Below are positions 45,918-55,077 of a DNA stretch of 64,000 nt, piece by piece (the stretch's first letter is position 1; each line of letters begins with the position of its first letter). Where the stretch lies: NCBI GenBank assembly GCA_963700305.1, contig CAVOXB010000027.1:186001-250000 (forward strand), in the 5' to 3' direction. The DNA is from Desulfomonile sp963700305. GTDB lineage: Bacteria; Desulfobacterota; Desulfomonilia; Desulfomonilales; Desulfomonilaceae. The translations under genes were made by a program, and so were the position numbers. Under the pieces are notes generated by a model. That model was not told the DNA's origin and made no database searches. It was given only the letters and a program-made list of their open reading frames with translations.

Positions 45918-46244
45918 TTACTTGCCAATGTACGGGTTACCGAACATTAAGATGAGGGCTATGACCAATGCGTAAATGGTCAGAGACTCGATCATGGCCA
46001 AACCGATGATCATGGTGGTCAGGATGCGGCCGCCGGCTTCGGGATTCCTTGAAGTTCCTTCACAGGCTCCACCGATGGCGGTTCCCATTCCGATTCCGCT
46101 TCCGATTGCGCCTAATCCAATGGCAAGACCGGCTGCAAGCACGGTGTACTGAATGACACCCGGGTCGCCTGCTGCTGCAAACGCAACACTGGAGATCAGC
46201 GTAATGCCCAACATCATCAATCCGGTAATAAGAGTTCTCTTCAT
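45918..46244 (-). CDS. atpE: ATP synthase F0 subunit c with N-terminal leader
   Basis: 108 residues, longer than the usual 70-90 because of an N-terminal hydrophobic leader (MKRTLITGLMMLGITLISSVAFAA). The two membrane helices follow: GLAIGLGAIGSGIGMGTAIGGACEG, the polar loop SRNPEAGG and IIGLAMIESLTIYALVIALIL, with the ion-binding glutamate in MIES. The glutamine that Na+-type c subunits carry in helix 1 (GIGQG) is methionine here (GIGMG), which points to proton coupling despite the ES pair. Last gene of the F0 operon. No F1 genes follow. Confidence 0.95.
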   Translation of the reverse strand: MKRTLITGLMMLGITLISSVAFAAAGDPGVIQYTVLAAGLAIGLGAIGSGIGMGTAIGGACEGTSRNPEAGGRILTTMIIGLAMIESLTIYALVIALILMFGNPYIGK

Positions 46245-46271
46245 AGATTCAAAACCTCCCTTGGTCTGATA

Positions 46272-46992
46272 TCAGTGAGCCTCTTCCATAGATCCGGTTA
46301 TGTACATCATGGTCAGCATGATGAACACGAGGGTCTGAATGAAAGAGGTAAACACTTGCAGGAACATCATCGGCAACGGTACCAGGTACGGCACCAGCAG
46401 AGTAAGAATGACGATTGCGAGATCTTCTCCCATTATGTTTCCGAAAAGACGGAAGCTGAGAGAAAGGATTCGGCTGAAGTGGCCGATCAACTCGATGGGA
46501 AGCATGAGAGGGATCAGCCAGGGCACAGGTCCCAGGAAGTGCTTCACATAATGGGTGCCGTGCTCTTTGATTCCAACCGCGTGGGTAACTGTAAACGCGA
46601 CCAGAGCCAATGCCAAAGTAGTGTTCAGGTTGTTGGTGGAAGACTGAAACCACGGCAATATGCCAATCAGGTTACAGCCCAGAATGAAAAGCGCCAGAGA
46701 CGCAATCAAAGGGAAATAGGGACGTCCATGAGGTCCCATTGTCTGGACCACAATGTCCTCAAGGGTCGAGACCACCACCTCCCAAAAGTTTCTGAGACCC
46801 TCTTGGGACAGTCTCGAGCTTGTTCTTCACCAAAATACCGGCTACGATCAAAACGATCATAACAATCCATGTATTGAGGACATTGTTCAAATCCCCGTGT
46901 GTGACTCCGTGCGCCTGCCAGAAAGCCTCCATGGAATGGTAGGCCGGATTTGAAATGACGTCCGTCAATACGGGTGGGTGAATGTCAGCCAT
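46272..46992 (-). CDS. atpB: ATP synthase F0 subunit a, one frameshift
   Basis: About 239 residues after repair. N-terminal part MADIHPPVLTDVISN... to VPRGSQ, then, after removing one base near 46790 (aaac for aac), NFWEVVVSTLEDIVVQTMGPHGRPY and the core helices. The essential-arginine helix IELIGHFSRILSLSFRLFGNIMGE is intact. It forms the proton half-channels with AtpE. Such a frameshift would abolish the enzyme, so it is probably an error in the sequence. Four bases separate it from atpI. Confidence 0.92.
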
Positions 46993-46995
46993 TGA

Positions 46996-47382
46996 TCAGA
47001 CCTCCTCTGGTCTTCTTCTATTCGCTACGTAGATAAGGACCAGCATGACGAAAAGGCCCATCGGAACCACCGACAAGCCGGTCACCAAACCTACGGGATC
47101 TACATGGATGAACTTTATGAAAGCATAAAGGCAGACTCCCAGAAGAATCAGCCTCAAATAGAAGCCGCCGAGAACCGAAGCCATTACCGCGCCCCTGTTG
47201 GGGAAGTCCGCGTTTTTCACTCTACGGGCCGACATCCAGGCATTGAGCAGCACCACGGCACCGCCACTCGCAAATCCCAGGGCGAACTCATAAGGGGCAA
47301 CCAGAAAACAAACAGGAAGCCCTATAAGATACGCCGCACCGGAAAGGGCGAACCAGATGCCAGGGATTTTCTCGGCATTCAT
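46996..47382 (-). CDS. atpI: ATP synthase subunit I family protein
   Basis: About 128 residues from ATG 47382, which overlaps the atpZ stop (ATGA). Four hydrophobic helices (WFALSGAAYLIGLPVCFLV, FALGFASGGAVVLLNAWMSARRV, VMASVLGGFYLRLILLGVCLYAF, LVTGLSVVPMGLFVMLVLIYV) match the small, poorly conserved AtpI family, which helps c-ring assembly. Identity rests mainly on position between atpZ and atpB. Confidence 0.75.
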   Translation of the reverse strand: MNAEKIPGIWFALSGAAYLIGLPVCFLVAPYEFALGFASGGAVVLLNAWMSARRVKNADFPNRGAVMASVLGGFYLRLILLGVCLYAFIKFIHVDPVGLVTGLSVVPMGLFVMLVLIYVANRRRPEEV

Positions 47383-47616
47383 AACCGGTCTTTGTCCTTT
47401 TCGGAACGAAGCTGTTTCCTGACCTCGATCCAAACGTTGCGAGCCGCTGCTCCGATTCCCAATAAAAAGAAAATAATGCTCAAATATGGAAATGTGTCGA
47501 ATTTGCCATCAAGCCATGTACCCTATACCGGCACCAATAAAAATCGCAAAGACAATGGACGCACCGAGCTGGAGAGAATCGCCTACCAGTCTCCAGTATG
47601 TGTTGACCCTCTTCAC
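47379..47616 (-). CDS. atpZ: AtpZ/AtpQ-like small membrane protein, one frameshift
   Basis: Found by reading the minus strand upstream of atpI. GTG start at 47616, then WRLVGDSLQLGASIVFAIFIGAGIGY, and, after removal of one base near 47517, WLDGKFDTFPYLSIIFFLLG followed by IGAAARNVWIEVRKQL. Two membrane helices with the GY-WLD loop between are characteristic of AtpZ. About 78 residues after repair. AtpZ commonly opens F0 or atp operons of anaerobes and is linked to ion transport or assembly. The stop overlaps the atpI start. Confidence 0.8.
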
Positions 47617-47626
47617 GAAGATACTC

Positions 47627-47656
47627 TCGTTACCAGAAAAAGGCGGTTGATGTCAA
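47627..47656 (-). promoter_or_regulatory. Possible promoter of the atpZIBE operon
   Basis: Minus-strand TTGACA (47656-47651), an 18-base spacer and TAACGA (47632-47627), 11 bases before the GTG of atpZ. The rest of the 377-base divergent space up to the RND gene shows one imperfect hairpin (agatcaaacc ... ggtttcatct near 47765-47800) and no gene. Confidence 0.4.
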
Positions 47657-47993
47657 GTTCGTTGTTTGTTTCGCGAAAAAAAAAGAACTCCACGGATCGC
47701 CCTCCAAAATATCATCTCAGCATAGACGCAAAATCAATTGGGTGTCGAGCTTTTTTTCTGGGGAGATCAAACCTGATAAGTTTGATAAGGTTTCATCTCT
47801 GAATGTATGTATGACTATAGTAGAGATTATTTCGAGTTCTTAGGTTTGCTCAGGGCCTTTTATTGCAACGAAACCGATGCGTGCCCAGAAGATTTTGCAT
47901 CGTAAACCGAAGCCCAAGTTGACCCGGAGAAGCGTCAATGTTAGTCTTAGCTTCAATTGAGACTCTTCCAATTATACAGCGGGTTGCAGAAAG

Positions 47994-50900
47994 ATGAGTC
48001 TTTCAGAGAAATATGACCTCGGAATTACAGGTCGAATCGTTGAGGCGTTCCTAACTTCAAAATTACCAATAATTTTCATAATCGCTTCGATTCTCGCCGG
48101 AGTAGCGGCCCTTTGGCTTACCCCCAGAGAGGAAGAGCCTCAGATCGTGGTGCCGGTTATTGACGTCATGATCAATTTTCCGGGTGCGTCTGCTGCAGAA
48201 GTTGAAAACCTGGTGACCATAAATCTTGAACGCAAGCTCTGGGAAATCGATGGGGTGGAGTACGTGTATTCAGCGTCCAGGCCTGGCGCTGCGGTAGTAA
48301 CGGTCCGTTTCTTCGTGGGTGAGGATCGTGAGAAAAGTATACTGAAGACTCACAGCAAAATAATGTCTTACGTGGACCATGTCCCCCCAGGAGTGACGGG
48401 GTGGGTCGTAAGACCGGTTGAGATCGATGACGTGCCTATCGTCACGTTTGCCCTGTACAGCTCGTTGTATTCGGATTATGAATTGCGCAGGGTTGCTGAC
48501 GAAATACTCCATCGGTTGCAAAGCATTCCCGATACAGGCCGGGCTTATGTAGTAGGTGGTCGCAAGCGTCAGATCAAGGTTTTGCTGGATTCTGAAAAAA
48601 TGGCCGCTCGCTTGGTTTCCCGTACTTGAAGTGGAGAAAGCTCTCAGAGGAGCGAACGTGAACCTTCGGGCTGGCACGATGGATGTGCTCAATAACGAAA
48701 TTGTGGTTGACGCTGGTCCTTTCCTCAAGAACGCCGAAGACATTATGGACGTGGTGCTCGGAGTGCATGAGGGAAGACCGGTTTATTTGAGGGACATTGC
48801 CACTACAATCGACGGGCCTGAAGATGTTTCGAACTATACTCGACTTTCTTTCGGGCCTAGCGTCTCACGAGATCCGGAGACACGAGGTTCCGGCTCTGTC
48901 GTTAAGGGAGGTCCCTACAATCAGGTCACCATTGCAGTTGCCAAGAGAAAAGGAACGAATGCCGTCAAGGTTTCGGACGGGCTTATAAAAAGAGTTGAAG
49001 ATCTTAAGAACGCGGTTATTCCGTCGGACGTGTACGTGCTGGTCACCCGAAATTACGGAAAAACCGCGGATGAGAAGGTCAGCGAGCTTGTTAAGCACCT
49101 CGGCATCGCAGTGATAAGCATAGTAGCGCTTCTGACTATAATGCTCGGGTGGCGTGAAGCCATGATCGTTGCTCTGGCTGTGCCTATGACTCTGGCAGTG
49201 ACTCTGCTTGCCAATCTGTTGGTGGGCTACACCATAAACAGGGTGACCCTTTTCGCCATGATTTTGTCGCTTGGCTTATTGGTCGATGATCCCATTGTGG
49301 ATGTGGAAAATATTCACCGCCATTTCAAACTTAAGACCCATCCTCCACTTGACGCGACCCTTCTCGCTGTAGATGAGGTTCGGCCTCCGACGATTCTAGC
49401 CACATTCGCGGTGATTGCATCGTTTATTACACTGTTCTTCATAACCGGCATGATGGGGCCGTACATGCGTCCTATGGCCTTAAATGTCCCAGTAGCAATG
49501 CTAATATCGCTCGTGATCGCATTCACCGTGACTCCATGGACCACATATCACGTACTCAAACGTGAATACTATAAGGAACAGAAGCCCTACGACTTCAAGA
49601 CCGGTTCGATTTACCGTGTGTACAGTCGAGTGATTACCCCGTTTCTCGACAGTGCCCGCAAGAGCTTCATTTTCCTTGCTATCGTCTTTGTGGCTTTAAT
49701 AGTCTCAGTGCTGCTTGTTGTGGTAAAGCTTGTGCCTGTGAAGATGCTCCCTTTTGATAATAAAAATGAATTCCTGATCTTGATCGATATGCCTGAGGGA
49801 ACCACACTGGAGACCACGGACAAAGTCTCCGCAGATGTGGAGCGCTACCTTGCCAGTGTTAACGAAGTCCGGGACGTGGAATCCTACGTTGGTATCGGAT
49901 CTCCCATAGATTTCAATGGAATGGTCCGCCAGTATTACTTCAGGAAGGGTAGCAACATTGCGGACATCAGGGTGAACCTGCTTGAAAAGCACGAACGGGA
50001 GTTCCAATCGCACGGCATTGTGCTTAGGATCAGGCCGGATATTGAAAAAATAGCCAAGAAACATGATGCAAATATAAAAATTGTGGAAGTCCCCCCAGGA
50101 CCGCCCGTGTTTTCGACGATTGTCGCTGAAATTTACGGTCCGCCTGCGGCGTCTTACGATCAGATTATCAATCAGTCACACAAGATCCGTAAAATGATGG
50201 AGAATTCTGCGCAAGTGGTGGATGTGGACGACTCAGTAGATGCAGATCAGGTACGATACGAATTCGCTGTAGACAAGCAAAAAGCCGGTCTGCATGGCAT
50301 TACTGTAGAAGAAGTAGCCCGTTCCGCTCAGATTTTTCTTGGGGGACAGTCGCCCACCATCGTTCACAATGACCATGAGCGCTCTCCGCTGGAAGTGAAC
50401 CTTCGTCTCCCTCGCGATATGCGATCAAGACCCGAAGATATGGGACCGATACGAGTCAAGGCCTCAGATGGTTCGATGGTTCCATTCAATGAGTTGGGGG
50501 AACTGCGGAAAACCCTGATCGACAAAACCATTTATCGCAAGAATATGGAGCGGGTTGTATTCGTTACCGCAGAGACAGCGGGCCGCAGCCCGGTAGACGC
50601 GATCCTTGATCTGATTTCCACAACGGAGAAGAACCCGTTGCCGAATGGCTTCAAGGTTAATTGGGCAGGGGAGGGTGAGTGGAAAATCACTTTGGAAGTA
50701 TTTCGTGATCTTGGTCTGGCTTTCGCAGGCGCTTTGATACTCATTTACATACTCCTCGTGCAGCAGACTCAGTCGTTTTTGATTCCGTTAGTGATAATGG
50801 TGGCTATTCCCCTGACCATGATCGGAATAATGCCTGGTTTTGCTTTATTAAACCTGGTCATGTCGCAGAATATAGGACTGTATCGCGATGCAATCTTCTT

Positions 50901-51231
50901 CACAGCTACCGGCATGATCGGAATGATAGCCCTCGCAGGAATTGTCGTGAGAAATTCAATAATTATAATTGATTTCATTCATATTAAGGTGGGCACGGGG
51001 CTCGACCTGAAGCAGGCTATCATCGAATCTGGAGCCGTAAGATTTACGCCAATTCTCTTGACCGCTGGTGCCGCCATATTCGGCTCGTGGATAATTACGT
51101 TGGATCCTGTATTCTCTGGTCTGGCGTGGTCTTTTATCTTTGGGGTTTTTGCTTCGACAGTGTTCACGCTGGTTGTTGTGCCTATTATTTATTATCTCAT
51201 TTATAAGGACACAAAATTGGCAAAGTCTTAG
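47994..51231 (+). CDS. RND-family efflux transporter, one frameshift
   Basis: About 1078 residues after repair, the usual size of inner-membrane RND pumps (AcrB/MdtB type). Present are the early LTPREEEPQIVVPVIDVMINFPGASAAEVE, the helix-4 acid pair in LGLLVDDPIVDVENIHRH, and the repeated half with RPVYLRDI-like and VVRNSIIIIDFIH motifs. The frame breaks near 48619-48621 (one extra c before gta ctt gaa gtg gag). No periplasmic adaptor or TolC gene is next to it, unlike most such operons. Drug, metal or other substrate cannot be told from sequence. Confidence 0.9.
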
Positions 51232-51336
51232 ACCCATCTTCTCGTTTCCCGGCTTAAGATTTGCCTATGGTGGATCAGCCGTCCTTCGGGACTTAAGAAT
51301 CCTTTGATTTGCCCGTTCACTGACGATAAATCGCCG

Positions 51337-51409
51337 GGGTGCCACTGCTGGCTTGTCCAGCAGTGTTTATTCCAAGCTGGCACTGCTGGACAAGCCAGCA
51401 GTGGCACCC
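51337..51409. repeat. Perfect 29-base inverted repeat
   Basis: Arms 51337-51365 and 51381-51409 are exact reverse complements (core GGGTGCCACTGCTGGCTTGT), and each arm has its own CACTGCTGG...CCAGCAGTG dyad. A third copy lies at 25082-25110. The hairpin with a 15-base loop follows the RND gene by 106 bases and could end its transcript, but no T-tract follows. The rest of the gap to the ferritin gene (51410-51599) has no other feature. Confidence 0.75.
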
Positions 51410-51599
51410 AAACGACAACTGTAATGATGGTGAGTCACAAAGCTTAACTTTTGGCAACGCGGTGGTATTATGAATCAAGCCCCCTTGCGGACGCGTGCGC
51501 TAGTGTTTAGTCTGTAATTAGCTTCACAATTGGGCCTTTTTGTTATTCGGATACATTTGCACCAAGTTTACATCACAATTTATGAGGAGGCGAAAAAAA

Positions 51600-52118
51600 A
51601 TGATCAACGAAAAAATCCAGGTTGCTTTCAACGAACAACTGAATGCGGAGCTTTATTCTTCTTATTTGTATCTGGCCATGGCCGCGTATTTCCAGTCTCT
51701 GAACCTGGAGGGTTTTGCCAATTGGATGCGTTGTCAGGCGCAGGAAGAAATACTCCACGCGATGAAATTCTATAGTTTCATCAATGATCGGGCGGGCCGG
51801 GTGATTCTTTCGGCCATTGAAGGGCCCCCCACAGCGTGGGATTCACCTCTCGCCGCGTTTGAGGATGCTTATCGCCACGAAGAAAAAATTACGGGCCTCA
51901 TAAACGGTCTGGTTGATCTGGCGATTCAGGAAAAAGATCATGCTGCCAATGCTTTTCTTCAGTGGTTTGTGAACGAGCAGGTGGAAGAAGAATCATCAGT
52001 GGACGCTGTGGTTCACCAACTCAATCTTGCAGGAGGTCAGGGAAGCGGTTTGTTCATGATAGATCGTGAATTGGCTGCACGTGTCTTCGTTTTTCCGCCG
52101 GCGCAGGGAGCAGAATAG
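51600..52118 (+). CDS. Bacterial ferritin
   Basis: 172 residues, four-helix bundle ferritin of the FtnA type. Ferroxidase ligands appear as E17 (LNAELYSSYLYLAM), E50 and H53 (AQEEILHAMKFY), E94 and Q127/E130 (FVNEQVEEE). It oxidises Fe(II) with O2 or peroxide and stores Fe(III). aggaggc is upstream of ATG 51600. An in-frame start 60 bases earlier is unlikely. The next gene is a rubrerythrin-like protein, so this is a small iron/oxygen-defence cluster. Confidence 0.93.
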   Translation: MINEKIQVAFNEQLNAELYSSYLYLAMAAYFQSLNLEGFANWMRCQAQEEILHAMKFYSFINDRAGRVILSAIEGPPTAWDSPLAAFEDAYRHEEKITGLINGLVDLAIQEKDHAANAFLQWFVNEQVEEESSVDAVVHQLNLAGGQGSGLFMIDRELAARVFVFPPAQGAE

Positions 52119-52237
52119 ATTCGGCAGGCTCCATGCACTTGCGGAGTCCACGAAATTCGCGAATATTGGCGGTGTCGTAGAAGATTTGACTAATTGAACC
52201 AGGCTGTAATCAGGCCAATAACACCAGGAGGGATAGT

Positions 52238-52771
52238 ATGGCGGTCGGCGATGACAGATCTTTGCGCATGATGGCTGCTGCTTTGGAAAAGGAAGAGAAG
52301 GGCCGAGACTTTTACAAGGACGCCTCGGAAAAATGCAGCAATGAGCTGGGGAGAGAATTGTTTAATACCTTGATGATCGAAGAAGGGATTCACATTAAAC
52401 GTATAAAACAGATTTATGAATCTCTCAAAGGCGGCAGCGCGTGGACAGAGGATTGGAGATCATTTCAAGGCATAAATGAGGCGCTTCAAAGCGTGATAAG
52501 GCAAAGGATCAACAAACTTGGCCCCAAGGTTAAGTCTGTCGGGGGAGATTTGGAGGCTGTGGAAATAGGGCTCCAGATGGAACAGAGCTCGATTAAATTC
52601 TATGAAGAAGAACTCTCCAAGGCTTCTGATGTCATGGAGAAGGAATTCATTAAGAAAATGATCGCTGAAGAGCATTCCCATTATGCTTCCCTCGCTGACG
52701 TCAAGCTGTACCTCACGAACCCGCTGTCCTGGTTCACCGAAAAAGAAAGCCCGAGTCTGGACGGAGCATAA
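52238..52771 (+). CDS. Rubrerythrin-like (ferritin family) protein
   Basis: 177 residues. Two diiron half-sites: E-E-K-G-R-D-F-Y with MIEEGIHIKRI in the first half and MEQSSIKFYEEEL with MIAEEHSHYASL in the second, the usual ExxH pairs. No C-terminal rubredoxin domain, so it is a short member of the COG1633 type. ccaggaggg precedes the start. Probably peroxide reduction or iron handling in an anaerobe, consistent with the adjacent ferritin. Confidence 0.85.
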   Translation: MAVGDDRSLRMMAAALEKEEKGRDFYKDASEKCSNELGRELFNTLMIEEGIHIKRIKQIYESLKGGSAWTEDWRSFQGINEALQSVIRQRINKLGPKVKSVGGDLEAVEIGLQMEQSSIKFYEEELSKASDVMEKEFIKKMIAEEHSHYASLADVKLYLTNPLSWFTEKESPSLDGA

Positions 52772-52841
52772 TCAGCTTTATGAAGGCTAATACCGGGGGA
52801 CTCATCTTGATGTCCCCCGTTCGATGCTATAAGGACTCATC

Positions 52842-53402
52842 TTGAAGTCTGACCGGGAGAAATGGGATCTGAGATATTCACAGGAAGCGGGTGGAATTCC
52901 CGTACCAGATGAATTCTTGGTCTCGCACTCCTCCTTTCTGACTTCGGGCATTGCCCTGGATCTCGCGTGCGGATTGGGAGGCAACTCTATTTTCCTCGCA
53001 AAGCGAGGATACTCCGTCCATGCCGTAGATATCAGCTCTAAGGCAATTTCCCGGGTTCATGAAAAAGCTCGAAGCAGAGGCCTCTCCATTTACCCCTTAG
53101 TTGCCGATGTGGATTGTTTCCAGCTGCCGAAATCCTTTTACGATCTAATCATAGTCTTTTATTTTTTTGCAAAAGACCTGATGCCGGATATCATGGCAGC
53201 CCTGAAAAATGGCGGACTGATCTTTTACGCCACGTACAATCAGCGACACAAGAGCGTGAATCCGACTTTTAACCCTGACTATCTGGTCTCTGCCGATGGA
53301 TTCGTCCAATATTTCTCAGCTTTTGATATACTAGTCAGCGAAACGGCCGCTGGAGAGAATCAGAATGAATCGAGAATCCTTGCCAGAAAGCCGGCCGACT
53401 GA
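52842..53402 (+). CDS. Class I SAM-dependent methyltransferase (TehB-like)
   Basis: 186 residues. SAM-binding motif I is ALDLACGLGGNSIFLAKRG near residue 38, followed by VHAVDISSKAI and the motif IV/V region FYDLIIVFYFFAKDLMP. This organisation is that of TehB/UbiE-like small methyltransferases. A TTG-type or ATG start at 52842 (its codon is TTG: ttgaagtct) with aaggactca upstream is weak. Substrate unknown. It lies 22 bases before the MacB-type permease gene on the same strand. Confidence 0.8.
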   Translation: MKSDREKWDLRYSQEAGGIPVPDEFLVSHSSFLTSGIALDLACGLGGNSIFLAKRGYSVHAVDISSKAISRVHEKARSRGLSIYPLVADVDCFQLPKSFYDLIIVFYFFAKDLMPDIMAALKNGGLIFYATYNQRHKSVNPTFNPDYLVSADGFVQYFSAFDILVSETAAGENQNESRILARKPAD

Positions 53403-53424
53403 CTCTTACCGGTGAAGCCTCTGA

Positions 53425-54654
53425 ATGATAGGTCCTCTTGACGGTTTACAAATTGCTGTAGGCGCGCTGCGCGTGAATATCATGCGCTCTCTGCTCACTA
53501 TGCTGGGAATAGTGATCGGCGTGGGCGCTGTCATCGTCATGGTCGCAGTCGGTGCAGGTGCGCGTGAGCTAATTGGCGAGCAGATTCGTTCGATTGGCAG
53601 CAATCTGATTCTAGTGGTTCCCGGGGCCTCTGTCTCAGGGGGCGCTCGGCTGGGATCCGGATCTGTGCACACTATGAAATCTTCAGACGCTGAAGCCATC
53701 TCCAAAGAACTGCCTGCCGTAAAGTATGCCGCGCCAGTGTGGGGGGAAGTGACTCAGGTCGTGTACCGGAAACCGCAACTGGCGAACTAGAGTCACAGGA
53801 ACTACTAAAGATTACTTCCCTGTGCGGGAATGGAAAATCCGGTACGGCCGGATGTTCAGCGCCGAAGAAGAGGCCACAGCCGCCAAAGTGGCCATTCTTG
53901 GGGCCACAGTGGTGGAAAATCTCATGGGTGAGACGTATCCGCTGGGAAAGGTTGTTCGTATAAAGAATGTTCCTTTCACTATAATTGGAGTCTTGGAGAA
54001 GAAAGGGCAGTCTCCTCGTGGAGATGATCAGGATGACGCGATTTTCGTTCCTTTGAAGACAGCTCAGTACAGGCTTTTCGGCACGCCTTTTCCGGATGAG
54101 GTGACTGCGATTCTCATACAGTCCAAAGACATAGCTCTGATTCCGGAGGCGGAAAAGCAAGTGAATGAATTGCTCACGAGGCGCCACAAAATAGGTCGAA
54201 ATCAGGAGAAAGATTTTACGGTCAGAAATCTCACCGAAATCCTCGATACAGCAAAGAAGACCTTGAACATAATGACGACCCTTCTGGGCGCTATTGCAGC
54301 TATATCCCTTCTGGTGGGCGGCATTGGAATAATGAACATTATGCTTGTTTCCGTGACGGAGCGGACCAAAGAAATCGGTATAAGAATGGCTGTAGGGGCT
54401 AGATCAGCGGATATTCTATCGCAGTTCCTAATTGAGGCAGTGGTGCTTTCCATGGTGGGCGGATTGACGGGAATTATGCTGGGAATTGGAGGCGCATTTC
54501 TTTTCGCTAAACCAGCGGGTGGCCAGCGCTTATAAGCCCGCCCGCTGTCCTGATAGCGCTTCTCTTTTCCGCTGCAGTCGGCGTGTTTTTCGGGTTTTAT
54601 CCCGCGTACAAAGCGTCCAGATTGCATCCCATAGAGGCGTTAAGATACGAATAG
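53425..54654 (+). CDS. MacB/FtsX-type ABC transporter permease, two frameshifts
   Basis: About 409 residues after repair. N-terminal helix RSLLTMLGIVIGVGAVIVMVAVGAG, then a periplasmic MacB-PCD domain, then three C-terminal helices (LLGAIAAISLLVGGIGIMNIMLVSVTERTKEIGIRMAVGA; ending FSAAVGVFFGFYPAYKASRLHPIEALRYE). Frame breaks near 53788 (the segment resumes as TRVTGTTKDYFPVREW) and near 54510 (one a missing, aaa ccagcggg). The ATPase gene and adaptor normally linked to MacB permeases are absent here. Probable role: export or lipoprotein/envelope stress, not more precise. Confidence 0.85.
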
Positions 54655-55077
54655 CAACAGACCTCTACCCTATCGGGCGAGCAATCCCTCTGCACGAGAA
54701 CAAGTGCTCCCCAAACCTCTGCCATCACCTACAATTCGATGTACGGCTTGAGAGCTTTCACATCTATGCAGCTTTCCAGCGCTTCCTCTGTGGCGTCCTC
54801 TGGTTCTCTAAGACGCGTCCGCAGGGCAGAGAAACTTGTTCCCTTGAGCATCCTTCACCCACACATATGGCTTGCGTTTGTTTTTCTCTTCCTTCGTAGA
54901 CACCAAGTCCGGTCCTCCGTGAAAAACGATCTCTCTATTAGTTTATGTATTTTTCATCCAAACACAAAATGAGCGAAAAGAATCTGAAATGTCTCCATAA
55001 TCGGGGGCCGGCCTTGACCAGTCGGCTCTTTTTCATTAAATTGATGTAATTCAAATTTCTTGAAGGTTTTAAGGAGC
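54655..55077. other. 423-base gap, no feature
   Basis: No supported gene or repeat. The open frames within it are overlapped in several frames and none has a ribosome-binding site. The promoter of the following VKOR-DsbA gene is presumably here. Confidence 0.45.

Noticed and set aside
53425..54654. Programmed ribosomal frameshifting
   Set aside because: The breaks lack slippery heptamers with downstream pseudoknots, occur in unrelated genes and go in both directions, which fits base-calling errors better.
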